From: Alloalcanivorax balearicus MACL04
GTDB lineage: Bacteria > Pseudomonadota > Gammaproteobacteria > Pseudomonadales > Alcanivoracaceae
Assembly (NCBI RefSeq): GCF_025532145.1
Contig: NZ_ARXS01000004.1
Location: 1 to 64,000 of the forward strand
Length of the DNA: 64,000 bases
Direction: 5' to 3'
Position numbers and translations under genes: made by a program. Positions 26,212 to 35,709 of this stretch are shown in pieces (position 1 is the stretch's first letter; the number at the start of each line of letters is the position of its first letter). The notes beneath the pieces were generated by a model, which saw nothing but the letters and a program-made list of their open reading frames with translations, did no database searches and was not told the origin of the DNA.

Positions 26212-27297
26212 ATGGATACCTCCTCGCAAAATGCCTTCCTGCCTGATCTGTGCTCCGCCCGGGCGGTGCTGGTGGTGGTGGTGGTGGCGGAACTGATGGC
26301 CATCGTGGTGGCGCTGGTGGCCGGTTACTACCAGGCGTTCAGTCTCGGCCGGCTGGCGCTGACCTCGCTGTTCATCCAATGGGTGGCGCTCAGTTCGGCG
26401 GCGCTGATTTGCTTGCTGCGTCGCTGGCTGAACCGCCTGCCTCATTCCTGGGCGGCCCTGGCGGTGGTAGTGGTGGTGTCGGTGAATACGCTGGTCTTCA
26501 GCGCCGCCGCCAATTTGCTCACCGGCTGGTTGTCCTGGGCACCGTCGAACAACACCCTCTGGCATCCGAATATCCTCATCAACGTGCTGATCGCCACCAT
26601 CCTCGCCGGGCTGGTGATGCGTTACGTCTATGTGCAGGAGCAACTGCGGCGTCAGGGGCAGGCCCAGTTGCAAGCCCGGCTGCAGGCGCTGCAGTCGCGT
26701 ATCCGGCCGCATTTCCTGTTCAATTCCATGAACATCATCGCCAGCCTGATCAGTATCGATCCGGACGCCGCTGAGCGGGCGGTGGAGGATCTGTCCAAGC
26801 TGTTCCGGGCCAGTCTCAAGGACAATGCCGACCCGGTGCCCATGACCGAGGAACTGTCGCTGTGTGAGCGCTATATCAATATCGAGCAACTGCGTCTCGG
26901 AGAGCGGCTGCGGGTGAATTGGCGTGTCGAGCTGGATCCCCGGCATCAGGAAATGCCGCTGCTGACCCTGCAGCCCTTGTTGGAAAACGCCATTTATCAC
27001 GGTATTCAACCGCTGCCCGGCGGGGGTGTGATCACCATCAGAGCCCGGTGCCAGGAAGGCCGTATAGTGTTGAGCGTGCGTAATCCGAAACCGGAAGGGG
27101 AAGGCCATCACCGCGGCAACCGCATGGCGCTGGAAAATGTGCGTCATCGTTTGGAAGTGCTGCATGGCAATCAGGTGGAGGTGCGCGCCCGTGATCTGAA
27201 GCGGCATTATGATGTGGAAATCCGTTTTCCCGCCCGTCCCGGGCCGGAGGCCGGGCAGAGGCGGGAAAATGTGCCGGAAGACATAACTACAGAATGA
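26212..27297 (+). CDS. algZ: LytS-type sensor histidine kinase AlgZ (FimS)
   Basis: A 361-residue membrane sensor of the LytS/YehU class, partner of AlgR. Residues 18-140 hold four or so hydrophobic segments ([20 protein letters not shown] first). The His-kinase box [13 protein letters not shown] carries the phospho-acceptor His167, and the N-box [15 protein letters not shown] with the glycine patch later forms the ATPase. In Pseudomonas AlgZ-AlgR controls twitching motility and alginate; here twitching genes pilMNOPQ lie 32 kb away in the same window. It is 25 bases before algR. Confidence 0.92.
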   Translation: MDTSSQNAFLPDLCSARAVLVVVVVAELMAIVVALVAGYYQAFSLGRLALTSLFIQWVALSSAALICLLRRWLNRLPHSWAALAVVVVVSVNTLVFSAAANLLTGWLSWAPSNNTLWHPNILINVLIATILAGLVMRYVYVQEQLRRQGQAQLQARLQALQSRIRPHFLFNSMNIIASLISIDPDAAERAVEDLSKLFRASLKDNADPVPMTEELSLCERYINIEQLRLGERLRVNWRVELDPRHQEMPLLTLQPLLENAIYHGIQPLPGGGVITIRARCQEGRIVLSVRNPKPEGEGHHRGNRMALENVRHRLEVLHGNQVEVRARDLKRHYDVEIRFPARPGPEAGQRRENVPEDITTE

Positions 27298-27322
27298 AGC
27301 ACGGACAGGAAAAGGGGGACGC

Positions 27323-28066
27323 ATGCGTGTATTGGTCTGTGACGACGAAGCCCTGGCCCGAATGCGACTGAAGCGGCTGGTGGAACGATGCGACATGGAA
27401 GTGGTGGCCGAGGCCGGCACCGGACGTGAAGCCTTGGCCAGCGCCAGTCGTTTGCACCCGGATGTGGTGCTGATGGACATCCGCATGCCGGATATGGATG
27501 GCCTCGAGGCCAGTGCCCACCTGACCCGCCTGGAACCGGCACCGGCGGTGATCTTCTGTACCGCTTTCGAGGAACACGCGCTGCAGGCCTTCCGGGTCCA
27601 TGCATTGGATTATCTGCTCAAGCCGGTGAGTGAAGCCGATTTACGCCAGGCGCTGGAGAAAGTCCGAGCCCTGAATCAGGTGCAACTGGCGGAAGTGCAG
27701 CATCGCATGGCCGCCAACCGGCCGCGTCAGCGTCGTCATATCAGCGCCCGCACCTACCGTGGCCTGGAACTGGTGCAGGTGGAGGACGTGCGCTATTTCC
27801 AGGCTGACCAGAAATACGTCACCGTCTATCACACCGGGGGATCGGTGGTGATCAACGAACCGCTCAAGGATCTGGAGAAGGAATTCGACGGCCTGTTCGT
27901 GCGCACCCACCGCAGCACCCTGGTGGCGCTGCATTACATCGAAGCGCTGGAGCACAGTGGCTCCGACGGCGGCTATGAAGTGCGCCTGCGCGATCTGGAG
28001 GCGCGCTTGCCGGTCAGTCGCCGCCACCTGTCCGCGTTGCGCCAGGCGCTGCTGAATCGAAACTGA
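27323..28066 (+). CDS. algR: LytTR-family response regulator AlgR
   Basis: A 247-residue regulator. The receiver domain has acidic pocket CDDEALARMR, phospho-acceptor Asp52 in LMDIRMPDMDG and Lys in LLKPVSEADL. The C-terminal LytTR DNA-binding domain covers about residues 140-245 (YFQADQKYVTVYHTGG, FVRTHRSTLVAL). Start follows GGGGGA. It pairs with algZ just upstream. In Pseudomonas hemC follows directly; here a fic gene on the opposite strand intervenes. Confidence 0.94.
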   Translation: MRVLVCDDEALARMRLKRLVERCDMEVVAEAGTGREALASASRLHPDVVLMDIRMPDMDGLEASAHLTRLEPAPAVIFCTAFEEHALQAFRVHALDYLLKPVSEADLRQALEKVRALNQVQLAEVQHRMAANRPRQRRHISARTYRGLELVQVEDVRYFQADQKYVTVYHTGGSVVINEPLKDLEKEFDGLFVRTHRSTLVALHYIEALEHSGSDGGYEVRLRDLEARLPVSRRHLSALRQALLNRN

Positions 28067-28094
28067 TGCTGATTCCGATGATGGAGCGGTGAGG

Positions 28095-29216
28095 CTAGCG
28101 GCGGTCGTCGTAGGGAGTGGGATGATTGTCGTTGGTGGTCAGAACATGGATCAGCTTCGGGTGTACGAACAACTTTTCCCTGCCCGCTTGGATTTCCTCC
28201 AAAACCCCTATTTCCACGAGGTGTTTCAGATAGACAGAGGCGGTTTGGCGTTTAGCTATGCCGCTCCGCACCAGGTTATGAATCCGGCAGTAGGGTTGTT
28301 CGAAAAGGGTTTGGACCAGTTCGTGGCTGTAGATTTTGGGCAGCTCGGCTTGTACATGCCGGTTGGTGTGCTCGATCAGTTCACGTATGGCGGCAATTTT
28401 GCCGCTGGTCCAGCGGGCTGTTTCGGTGACCGCATTGAGCATGAAAAGCAGCCACTCCTGCCATGCCTGCTCTCGCGTAACCGCGATGAGAAGCCGATAG
28501 TAATCGCTCTTGTTCTGTACGATATAACGGCTCAGATACAGGATCGGCAGAGTCAGCAGGTTCTGTTCGATCAGGTACAGGATGTTGAGTATCCGTCCGG
28601 TGCGGCCGTTACCATCGGTAAAGGGGTGGATAGCCTCGAACTGGTAGTGAGCCACAGCCATGATCACCAGAGGGTCCAGCCCGTGGGAGTCGTTATGCAT
28701 GAATCGCTCCCAGTTTGATAGAAGGTCACGTAGCAGGGGCTCGCCGACCGGAGGCGTGTAAATCACTTCATTGGTGAGGGTATTGGCGATGGTGCCCGGC
28801 ACGCGACGGATATCCATGGTGGCATCCTTGATGGTGGAACATACCGTCACCGCGGTGGAGGTGTTGAGAGGGCGGGTCGCCAAGCTGCGGTACCCCTGGT
28901 ATAGGGCTGTTCGGTAACGCAGTGCTTCCTTTGTCGCGGGATCGGCCTGGCCTTCTTCGTCCGCATAACGAAACAGCTTGTCGCTGGTGGTGACAATATT
29001 CTCGATTTCGGAACTGCTTTGGGCCTCCAGCAAAGGAAGGGTGTTGATCAGCAGGGTCGGGTTGGGGATTAACTCGGCCGATTGCTTGAGTTCAGCCAGA
29101 GCCGCCCGCGCCGGGATGCAGGCTTTCAATACGGCAATGCTTTCCAGTTCCGTGTTCGGAGGCAGGGGCGGCAATTGATTGTAGGGCTGTCCGGGGATCC
29201 AGATTGAGGCGGACAT
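28095..29216 (-). CDS. Fic-domain adenylyltransferase with N-terminal inhibitory helix
   Basis: A 373-residue Fic protein, expected to transfer AMP to target hydroxyls. The catalytic motif [12 protein letters not shown] has all key residues (His197). The inhibitory motif S-x-x-x-E-N is seen at residues 68-73 (SSEIEN), so it is a class II, self-inhibited Fic, of the same build as Shewanella SoFic (Fic N domain, Fic core, C-terminal winged helix about 300-370). The start at 29216 is an ATG; an upstream TTG is possible. It interrupts the algR-hemC junction on the opposite strand. Four TCGA-centred palindromes lie just upstream. Targets are unknown. Confidence 0.92.
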   Translation of the reverse strand: MSASIWIPGQPYNQLPPLPPNTELESIAVLKACIPARAALAELKQSAELIPNPTLLINTLPLLEAQSSSEIENIVTTSDKLFRYADEEGQADPATKEALRYRTALYQGYRSLATRPLNTSTAVTVCSTIKDATMDIRRVPGTIANTLTNEVIYTPPVGEPLLRDLLSNWERFMHNDSHGLDPLVIMAVAHYQFEAIHPFTDGNGRTGRILNILYLIEQNLLTLPILYLSRYIVQNKSDYYRLLIAVTREQAWQEWLLFMLNAVTETARWTSGKIAAIRELIEHTNRHVQAELPKIYSHELVQTLFEQPYCRIHNLVRSGIAKRQTASVYLKHLVEIGVLEEIQAGREKLFVHPKLIHVLTTNDNHPTPYDDRR

Positions 29217-29232
29217 GTTTATAATTTCCAAC

Positions 29233-29316
29233 TATATCGACATATGGTCAGTCTAATGTCGATGGCATAAACATGTCTATTTTTTATGTCGATAAAAGAT
29301 GGTTATGTCGACATAA
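29233..29316. promoter_or_regulatory. Array of four TCGA-centred palindromic boxes between fic and hemC
   Basis: Boxes of the type TATGTCGACATA are centred at 29238, 29260, 29290 and 29309. The last is a perfect 14-bp palindrome, TTATGTCGACATAA; the first is TATATCGACATA; the middle two have one good half (ATGTCGAT). The spacing is 22, 30 and 19 bases. The array overlaps the fic promoter region and lies 70-150 bases before hemC, so it is a probable operator for one or both. Confidence 0.65.
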
Positions 29317-29384
29317 GTGTCTTCGTGCCTGCATGGAGGGTAGAATGTGCGGCCCACGGTTCCTTACCTGTTCAGGAGAGCTTC

Positions 29385-30314
29385 ATGAGCCGCATTCTGC
29401 GCATCGCCACCCGTTCCAGCCCTCTGGCCATCTGGCAGGCTGAGTATGTCCAGCGGCGGCTGGAAGCCCTGCATGAGGGGCTCTCGGTGGAACTGGTGCG
29501 GATCAAGACGCAGGGCGACAAGATCCTCGATACGCCGCTGGCGAAGATCGGCGGCAAGGGCCTGTTCGTGAAGGAACTGGAGCAGGCGATGATGGACGGC
29601 CGCGCCGACATCGCCGTGCATTCCATGAAGGACGTGCCGATGGAACTCCCGGAAGGTATGGCTCTGCCGGTGATCTGTGAACGGGAGGACCCCCGCGACG
29701 CCTTCGTCTCCAACCACCACGATGCCCTTTCCGCCTTGCCGGAAGGCGCCTGTGTCGGCACCTCCAGCCTGCGGCGTCAGGCCCAGGTGCTGGCCAACCG
29801 GCCGGATCTGAAGGTCTCCAGCCTGCGCGGCAATGTACAGACCCGGCTCGGTAAGCTGGACAGTGGTGACTTCGACGCCATCATTCTGGCCGCTGCCGGC
29901 CTCAAGCGGCTGGAGATGCATGACCGCATTCGCTATGAAATGCCCCCGGAAGAGTCCCTGCCGGCGGTGGGGCAGGGCGCGGTGGGTATTGAATGCCGGG
30001 CTGGAGATGAGCTGGTGCAGGCTTTGCTGGCACCGCTCAATGACCCGCTTACCTGGGACCGGGTCAGCGCCGAGCGGGCCATGAATCGTCGTCTGGAGGG
30101 CGGCTGCCAGGTGCCGATCGCCGGTTTTGCCCTGCTCGAGGGCGATACCCTTTGGTTGCGCGGTCTGGTGGCCAGCGAAAACGGCGATACCGTGCTGCGG
30201 GCCGAGGCCCGGGCGCCTCGCGAAGAAGCCGCGGCACTGGGTGTGCGGGTGGCTGAGTCATTACTGGAGCAGGGCGCCGAGCGCATTCTGGCGGAGCTGT
30301 ATCAACGCTCATGA
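29385..30314 (+). CDS. hemC: Porphobilinogen deaminase (hydroxymethylbilane synthase)
   Basis: Polymerises four porphobilinogen units into hydroxymethylbilane. Read from the ATG at 29385 (AGGAGAG before it) the protein is 309 residues, the normal length. The dipyrromethane cofactor Cys241 is in EGGCQVPI, and catalytic and binding stretches [31 protein letters not shown] and [10 protein letters not shown] are all intact. Its stop overlaps the hemD start (ATGA). A longer frame upstream runs through the palindrome array and is rejected. Confidence 0.97.
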   Translation: MSRILRIATRSSPLAIWQAEYVQRRLEALHEGLSVELVRIKTQGDKILDTPLAKIGGKGLFVKELEQAMMDGRADIAVHSMKDVPMELPEGMALPVICEREDPRDAFVSNHHDALSALPEGACVGTSSLRRQAQVLANRPDLKVSSLRGNVQTRLGKLDSGDFDAIILAAAGLKRLEMHDRIRYEMPPEESLPAVGQGAVGIECRAGDELVQALLAPLNDPLTWDRVSAERAMNRRLEGGCQVPIAGFALLEGDTLWLRGLVASENGDTVLRAEARAPREEAAALGVRVAESLLEQGAERILAELYQRS

Positions 30315-31018
30315 GTACGGTGCTGATCACCCGGCCGCGGGGGCAGGGCGAGACGCTGGCGGCGTTGTTGCGTGATGCCGGCCATGTCCCCATCCATCAG
30401 CCGGCGCTGGCTATCGAGCCGTTGCCGCTGTCGGCGGCGGACCGGCGGCGAATCCTGGATCTGGACCTTTACCACGCGGTGTTCTTCGTCAGCGCCAACG
30501 CCGCCGAGCTGGCCCTGGAGGCGTTCGCCGATGTCTGGCCGCAGTGGCCGGTGGGCGTGCATTGGCTGACGGTGGGCGAGGCCACCGCCCGGGTGTTGGC
30601 GGCGGCGGGGTTGACGCCAGAATATCCTGGTGCCGGTTTCAATTCCGAAGCGGTGCTGGCGTTGCCTTGTCTGTCTGACGTGGTGGATCAGCGCATTCTG
30701 ATTTGCCGCGCGGACAGCGGCCGTGACTGGTTCGCCGCCCGGTTGCGCGAACGCGGTGCCGAGGTCGACATCATTCCCTTCTACCGGCGCTGTGCCGATC
30801 CCTCCTTTTACTGGCCCGATGCGGCTTCGGTGGTGCTGGTCACCAGCGTCGATGGCTGGCGAGCGATAGCGGCGCGGGTGCCCGCCGCGGCCAGGGTGGT
30901 GAGCGCCGGGGAACGGGTGGCACAGGCGGTGCGCGAAGACCACCAGGGGCCTGTGACGGTAGCCGCCAGTGCCCATGATCGGGATATGGTGGCGGCGTTG
31001 GGCGCCACCGGCGATTGA
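30311..31018 (+). CDS. hemD: Uroporphyrinogen-III synthase
   Basis: Closes and rearranges hydroxymethylbilane to uroporphyrinogen III. The 235-residue protein is poorly conserved, as HemD always is, but has the N-terminal [21 protein letters not shown], the mid-domain [33 protein letters not shown] and the C-terminal [13 protein letters not shown]. It starts in an ATGA overlap with hemC. About 200 bases with no gene separate it from hemX. Confidence 0.92.
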   Translation: MSTVLITRPRGQGETLAALLRDAGHVPIHQPALAIEPLPLSAADRRRILDLDLYHAVFFVSANAAELALEAFADVWPQWPVGVHWLTVGEATARVLAAAGLTPEYPGAGFNSEAVLALPCLSDVVDQRILICRADSGRDWFAARLRERGAEVDIIPFYRRCADPSFYWPDAASVVLVTSVDGWRAIAARVPAAARVVSAGERVAQAVREDHQGPVTVAASAHDRDMVAALGATGD

Positions 31019-31225
31019 AGTAAAAAATTGCAACCGTGGCGCTACCGCCACGCATCAAAGGTTTTCTTCTTTCCGGAGCGGGTTATGCTGTGGCTTGTTG
31101 GGCGTTTCATCGTCCTCGTTTTTCAGGCTTGTTCCGGATCGTATCAAAGGAAATGCCGCCATTTTGGCGATCACCGGCGCGGGGCGCCGGGATGACAACA
31201 CGGGATGACAAAAAAGGGAGCTCCC
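31019..31225. other. hemD-hemX intergenic gap with small palindromes and a 10-base tandem repeat
   Basis: The gap holds a 7-bp hairpin CGTGGCG/CGCCACG (31035-31052) and CCGGCG/CGCCGG nearby at about 31174-31190. CGGGATGACA then occurs twice, three bases apart (about 31188-31210). This resembles the degenerate GGGATGACA-type repeats scattered in many proteobacterial genomes. No credible open frame is seen, and hemX probably remains in the hem transcript. Confidence 0.5.
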
Positions 31226-32206
31226 ATGACGCTGTACCGTCCACTTTCGTCCCAGCGGGGCCTGGCCCTGTGGCCGTTGATTATTCTGCTTATCGTGATT
31301 GCCGCGCTGGCGGGAGCCGGTTGGTGGGGATGGCAGCAATGGCAGATCCTGGAAGGGCAGCGCAGTGGTCTGGAACAGCAGGTAGCCGGTTTGGAAAAAC
31401 GGCTGGACCAGCAGAGTGAGGAAAGCCGGAAACAGCGTCAGGCGCTGGCGGCTTTGCGTCATACCCAGGAAGAGACTGAAGCCCGCATGGCGCGGGATCG
31501 CGAAAAACTGAATGACATGAGCCAGGGCGGCCAGCGTCTGTGGCTGATCACCGAGGCGGAATCCCTGGCCAGTCTGGCCAGCCAGCGCCTGCTGCTCACC
31601 GGCGACGCCGAAGCGGCGCGGCGTTTGCTCAAGGCCGCCGACGAAACCCTGGCCCGACTGGATGATCCGCAGACACTGCCGGCCCGCCGTGCCCTGGCCG
31701 CCGATATGGAAGCGCTCAACGCGGCCCTGCAAATGGACGTCCAGGCGCTGGTGCTGCGGCTCGGCGCACTGCGCGAGCGGGTCGATGAACTGGCGGTCCC
31801 GTTGCGTGAGCGTCCGCAAAACAGCAGCGCCGGTGATGACAACGCCAAGCCTTCCTGGTGGCAACAATTCCTCTCCCACCTGCCGGTGAACATTCGCCAT
31901 CACGATGACGCCGAGCCGCTGCCGATGACGCAAAGCGAAGCGGCGCTGGTGCAGTTGGGCATTAATACCAGCCTGCAGCAGGCACAATTGGCGCTGTTGC
32001 AGGGGCGCGCGGAAAGTTACGGACAGGCTCTGAACCAGGCCCGGGAGACCATCACACAGTGGTTCCGTGGAGACAATCCGGCCACCCGCCATCTGCTTTC
32101 CGCACTGGATGAGCTGGACGAGGAAGCGGTCAGTCAGGCGCTGCCGGATATCGGCGGCGGTCTGGCGGCGATTCGTGAGCTCAAGCGCAAGGAGGGCGAC
32201 GCATGA
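31226..32206 (+). CDS. hemX: HemX family membrane protein (uroporphyrinogen III C-methyltransferase-like name only)
   Basis: A 326-residue inner-membrane protein. GGGAG precedes the ATG at 31226. One membrane segment (residues 13-35, LALWPLIILLIVIAALAGAGWWGW) is followed by a long coiled coil (about 40-100) and a helical periplasmic part with ALVQLGINTSLQQAQLALL. The family is often labelled as a uroporphyrinogen methyltransferase but has no SAM site, and none is visible here. It overlaps hemY (ATGA). Its role in haem metabolism is not settled. Confidence 0.9.
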   Translation: MTLYRPLSSQRGLALWPLIILLIVIAALAGAGWWGWQQWQILEGQRSGLEQQVAGLEKRLDQQSEESRKQRQALAALRHTQEETEARMARDREKLNDMSQGGQRLWLITEAESLASLASQRLLLTGDAEAARRLLKAADETLARLDDPQTLPARRALAADMEALNAALQMDVQALVLRLGALRERVDELAVPLRERPQNSSAGDDNAKPSWWQQFLSHLPVNIRHHDDAEPLPMTQSEAALVQLGINTSLQQAQLALLQGRAESYGQALNQARETITQWFRGDNPATRHLLSALDELDEEAVSQALPDIGGGLAAIRELKRKEGDA

Positions 32207-33423
32207 AAAAAATCCTCCTGTTGCTGGTTCTGGCACTAATCGCGGCGGCCGCGTTGGGCCGCTGGATGGCGGCGGATTCCGGCTATCTGCTGTTGGTGCG
32301 CGGTAATTGGGAAATGGATACCACGCTGGGTTTCGCCGTGCTGGTGACGGTGCTGGCGGCGGTGGCGCTGGTGGTGGTGACCCTGATACTCAACGGACTG
32401 TGGCAATTGGCGGAACCGGTGCGTGCCACGCGCCGGTTTCGCCAGTCGGTGGCCCGCCGCCGTTTGAAGAGCGGCCTGGTGCTGCTGGTGGATGGCGACA
32501 TCAAAAAGGCGGAACGGCTGCTGAGTGCCGCTGGCCGTGAAGGCGACTGGCCGCTGGCGGCCTGGCTGCTGGCGGCGGAATGCGCTCGCGAGCGCGGTGA
32601 CGGTGAGGCGTTGGAGCAGTATCTGGGCGAGGCGTCGGCGGATCGCCGGGGGCTGCTGATGAGCGGCCTGATGCGGGCTCGGTTCGCTCTGGACGACGGC
32701 CAGCCGGAGCAGGCCCGCCATGAATTGGAGGCGCTGCTCAAACAAGCGCCCAACAATCGCCGGATTCTGACACTGTACGCCGATGTGCTGGATCGGCTGC
32801 ATGACTGGCCGGCACTGTGCGACCTGATTCCCCGGCTGCGCAAGGTGCTTGATGAGCAGAGCGTGGTGCGCCGCGAGCGCCGGGCCTGGCTGGCGCGGGT
32901 GCAGGAAGTGGCGCAGAAGCCCGGGTTCAATGATGCCGAGTCCCGCGCCGCTGAGTTGCGGCGGCTATGGAAATCGGTGCCGGTGGCGCTGAAGAACGAT
33001 CCGGCCATGAAAGCCCGCTACGCCGGCTTCCTGGCGCAACTGGGGCAGGGCAAAGTGGCTCTGGGCCTGGTGCGCGAGCAGCTGAGCAAGGAGTGGGATG
33101 ACCGTTTGCCGCCGGTGCTGGAGGCCATCGACGATGTGCCGCCGGATGACTTGCTGCAGGTTCTGGAAGGGTGGCTGGCGGAACGGCCCGGTAATGCCGC
33201 GGTGTTGATCACCGCTGGGCGGGTGGCGCTGAAAGCGCGCCTGTGGGGCAAGGCGCAGAGCTTCTTCGAGGCCGCGGCCAATTCCAGCCAGAGCGCCACC
33301 GCCCTGGCGGAATTGGCGCGGCTGTATCGGGCGCTCGGCGATCACAGCAAAGCGGATCAGGCGCTGGAACGCCGGGTTTCCCGGTTGGACAGCGAGCTGC
33401 CGACCCTGCCCATGCCGAACTGA
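32203..33423 (+). CDS. hemY: HemY-type protein (TPR-containing, haem biosynthesis operon)
   Basis: A 406-residue inner-membrane protein of the proteobacterial HemY family, which is unrelated to the protoporphyrinogen oxidase named HemY in Bacillus. Two N-terminal membrane segments (about 1-20 and 42-65) precede the HemY N domain with RATRRFRQSVARRRLKSGL, then TPR-like helices. Rows of Ala-rich TPR repeats continue to the end. It overlaps hemX. The function is unproven, with a scaffold role in haem synthesis being the usual proposal. A REP-like repeat follows. Confidence 0.91.
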   Translation: MKKILLLLVLALIAAAALGRWMAADSGYLLLVRGNWEMDTTLGFAVLVTVLAAVALVVVTLILNGLWQLAEPVRATRRFRQSVARRRLKSGLVLLVDGDIKKAERLLSAAGREGDWPLAAWLLAAECARERGDGEALEQYLGEASADRRGLLMSGLMRARFALDDGQPEQARHELEALLKQAPNNRRILTLYADVLDRLHDWPALCDLIPRLRKVLDEQSVVRRERRAWLARVQEVAQKPGFNDAESRAAELRRLWKSVPVALKNDPAMKARYAGFLAQLGQGKVALGLVREQLSKEWDDRLPPVLEAIDDVPPDDLLQVLEGWLAERPGNAAVLITAGRVALKARLWGKAQSFFEAAANSSQSATALAELARLYRALGDHSKADQALERRVSRLDSELPTLPMPN

Positions 33424-33445
33424 ACAGGCCCCGGTCAGTTGCCAC

Positions 33446-33530
33446 GAAGCCGCTGTGGGAGCTTGCCGCAAGCGAATGGGGTCTTGCTTCCCATAAAGAT
33501 TCGCTTGCAGGCAAGCTCCCACAGAAGCCG
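33446..33530. repeat. REP-like palindromic repeat (family A)
   Basis: Left arm 33446-33477 (GAAGCCGCTGTGGGAGC, then TTGCC-GCAAGCGAAT with one base missing) and right arm 33499-33528 (ATTCGCTTGCAGGCAAGC...) are inverted around a 21-base centre. It lies between convergent hemY and pqiC. Confidence 0.88.
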
Positions 33531-33545
33531 TGCCGTGGTTTTTTA

Positions 33546-34091
33546 TTACCGGGCGGCGCCGGTCAAACCGTTCGCGATGCCATCCGCCACCGCGTTCCAG
33601 CCTTCATCCAATTGCTCCACCAGAGCCGGATAGCCGTCCTGCCGCAGCGGCCGCCGTTCCAGGAAGTGTGCGCCCGCACGGGCGCCCTGATCACCCAGGA
33701 AACGCCATTGCCCCTCGATTACCGCCTCGCCTTCGGCGGTGCCCTGGAAACGGGTGACCAGCACTTCCAGGCGCCCGGGAGCGGCAACCCCGGACCGTGC
33801 CAGCCGAGCCGCCAGTGAACGCGCCAATTGCCGGGGCAGCGGTTCCGCCCATTGATGCTGGCGGGCGGCACGCACTTCCACCGCGCTGGTTTGCATGACC
33901 ACCCCGGACTGATCCAGGTAACCGGCGGTGTCCAGCCGGATGTCCGGCAACTCCCCACGAAGCGCGGACTGCGCCGCGCCCGGCAGCAGATATTGGACCG
34001 AGGGGCCGGCGGGGTTGCTGGCGCAGCCGGCCAGCAGTGTCGCCAGCAACGGTAGAACAAGAACAAGTCTAGCGGGCCGCTTTCGGCTCAT
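33546..34091 (-). CDS. pqiC: Membrane-integrity lipoprotein PqiC
   Basis: A 181-residue lipoprotein with signal peptide and lipobox LLAGC (Cys near residue 23). The following ABC-transport-auxiliary domain (YLLPGAAQSAL, then IRLDTAGYLDQSGVV and EVRAARQHQWAEPL) is that of PqiC/YmbA. In E. coli PqiC is an outer-membrane partner of the PqiB tunnel that moves phospholipid between membranes. Its start overlaps the end of pqiB by 23 bases, so the three pqi genes form one operon. Confidence 0.91.
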   Translation of the reverse strand: MSRKRPARLVLVLPLLATLLAGCASNPAGPSVQYLLPGAAQSALRGELPDIRLDTAGYLDQSGVVMQTSAVEVRAARQHQWAEPLPRQLARSLAARLARSGVAAPGRLEVLVTRFQGTAEGEAVIEGQWRFLGDQGARAGAHFLERRPLRQDGYPALVEQLDEGWNAVADGIANGLTGAAR

Positions 34092-35709
34092 AATCCGGCT
34101 CCGGGTCAGTGCTGAAAATCAGGGCGTTAGGGTGTTCCTTGAGAGTCCGCATCAAGGGCTCGGCGTCGCGCAGTAACTGTTCCATCCGTTGCAAGGTCCC
34201 GGACAGCTGCCGATAGGCGTCGGAGCCGGGCTCCAGACCCGCCAGGGTTTTTTCCAGAGCACTCAGGGTGTCGTTGAGGCGCTCCGGCATGCCGGCCACC
34301 GCCGGATCCTCAAGCAACTGCTGCAACCGTTCGGCGGTACCGGCGAAGGCCTTGAGCGTGGATTCCGAGGCCGCCAGATTGCGGTCCAGCTTGTCGCCAA
34401 TCTGTTCCAGTGGCAGGCTGTTGACCTTGTCCATCAATTCCGCCACCTGGCTTTCCAACTGAGCCAGCCCCCCGGTGGTGCTGGGGAAGACCTGCACCCC
34501 TTCAAATCGGGCTTGCTCGAATGGCTCTGCATTGCGTTGGAAATTCAGGTCCACGAAAAGGGCACCGGTCAGCAGGTTGCCGGATTTGAGCGTGGCGCGC
34601 AGGCCATGATCGAACATGCGATCCAGGCGGTCGCGCCATTCGTCCAGGTTCGCTTCCTCATCTTCGAGAATCCGCTGGGGCTCGATGCGAATCAGCACCG
34701 GAATAGCGAAACGCGTCAGCGTCTCCGGCTGGTCGGCGGTGAAGTGCCAGGGCACCTGCTCCACCGTGCCCAGGCGCACGCCCCGGTATTCCACCGGCGC
34801 GCCCCGGCGCAGGCCGCGTACCGAGTCCTGCACCAGCATCACATATTCCAGGTACTGGTCGAACAGACCGCGGCGGGCGGCTTCCTCGTCGGCGTACAGT
34901 TCGAATTCACTGTCCGGCTTGGCCGGCGCGCCGGCGGGCATATCCTGATCCGGCACGCCGAAGGTGATGCCGCCGCCGATCAACGTTTCCATGGATTGCA
35001 CACCTACTTTGAAGCCGCCGGAGTCCAGTTGCAGCGTGACGCCGGATACGTTCCAGAAACGCACACTCTCGGTGACCAATACGTCGTAGGGCTCCTCAAT
35101 GAAGATACGGTGGCGAATGATCTTTTCCGCGGCCAGGAATTCGGTGTCCACCACCCGGCCCACGGTGAGGTTGCGGTAAGTGACCGGATCGCCGGTGGCG
35201 ACGCTGCTGCCGGGACGGGCATTCAGGGTCAGATACAAACCCCTGGCGCCGGCTTCGGTGATCGGTGGCTTTTCTTCCACCTGGAAGCGGCGTTTTTCCT
35301 TTTTGCCGTCGCCGGGCTGCAATTCAATGTAGGCGCCGGAGAGCACCGTGCCGAGGCCGCTGATGCCTTCCCGGCCGATGCGGGGTTTCACCACCCAGAA
35401 ACGGGTCTTGTCGTTGAGCATACGGGCAGTGTCCTGCTGCATGCGCACTGTCACCAGGGTATGGCTGAGATCCTCGGACAGCGCCACTTCCTCCACCTGG
35501 CCCACCTGCACATTGCGGGTTTTCACCGAGGTCTTGCCGGCCTCGATGCCCTCCGCGTCGATCATTTTCAACACCACGGTGGGGCCCTGGCTGGCCCAGT
35601 GGTCGAAAGCCAGCCACAGACCGATCAACAGGGCGCCCAGCGGGATCAGCCACACCGGAGAGAATTTTGGGCGCCGTTCAGGCGCGGCGTTCGAGGGCGT
35701 CGTAGTCAT
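34069..35709 (-). CDS. pqiB: Intermembrane transport protein PqiB (MCE domains)
   Basis: A 546-residue protein anchored by one N-terminal membrane segment (residues about 18-37). Three MCE domains follow; repeated signatures such as KTRNVQVGQVEEV, YRNLTVGRVVDTEF and YRGVRLGTVEQV are visible. A C-terminal coiled coil (about 425-520) would form the long alpha-helical needle that spans the periplasm. Hexamers of PqiB form a hydrophobic channel for lipid. It overlaps pqiA by 32 bases and pqiC by 23. Length and layout match E. coli PqiB. Confidence 0.94.
   Translation of the reverse strand: MTTTPSNAAPERRPKFSPVWLIPLGALLIGLWLAFDHWASQGPTVVLKMIDAEGIEAGKTSVKTRNVQVGQVEEVALSEDLSHTLVTVRMQQDTARMLNDKTRFWVVKPRIGREGISGLGTVLSGAYIELQPGDGKKEKRRFQVEEKPPITEAGARGLYLTLNARPGSSVATGDPVTYRNLTVGRVVDTEFLAAEKIIRHRIFIEEPYDVLVTESVRFWNVSGVTLQLDSGGFKVGVQSMETLIGGGITFGVPDQDMPAGAPAKPDSEFELYADEEAARRGLFDQYLEYVMLVQDSVRGLRRGAPVEYRGVRLGTVEQVPWHFTADQPETLTRFAIPVLIRIEPQRILEDEEANLDEWRDRLDRMFDHGLRATLKSGNLLTGALFVDLNFQRNAEPFEQARFEGVQVFPSTTGGLAQLESQVAELMDKVNSLPLEQIGDKLDRNLAASESTLKAFAGTAERLQQLLEDPAVAGMPERLNDTLSALEKTLAGLEPGSDAYRQLSGTLQRMEQLLRDAEPLMRTLKEHPNALIFSTDPEPDYEPKAAR

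Noticed and set aside
26212-28066. Unusual two-component system
   Set aside because: Sequence and order match the conserved argH-algZ-algR arrangement, so it is ordinary except for the fic gene that follows.
29286-29384. 33-residue N-terminal extension of hemC
   Set aside because: It runs through the palindromic boxes; AGGAGAG and the [10 protein letters not shown] start at 29385 fit the family.
31063-31208. Small protein gene between hemD and hemX
   Set aside because: Two overlapping short frames exist but neither has a ribosome site or recognisable sequence, and the area is made of small repeats.
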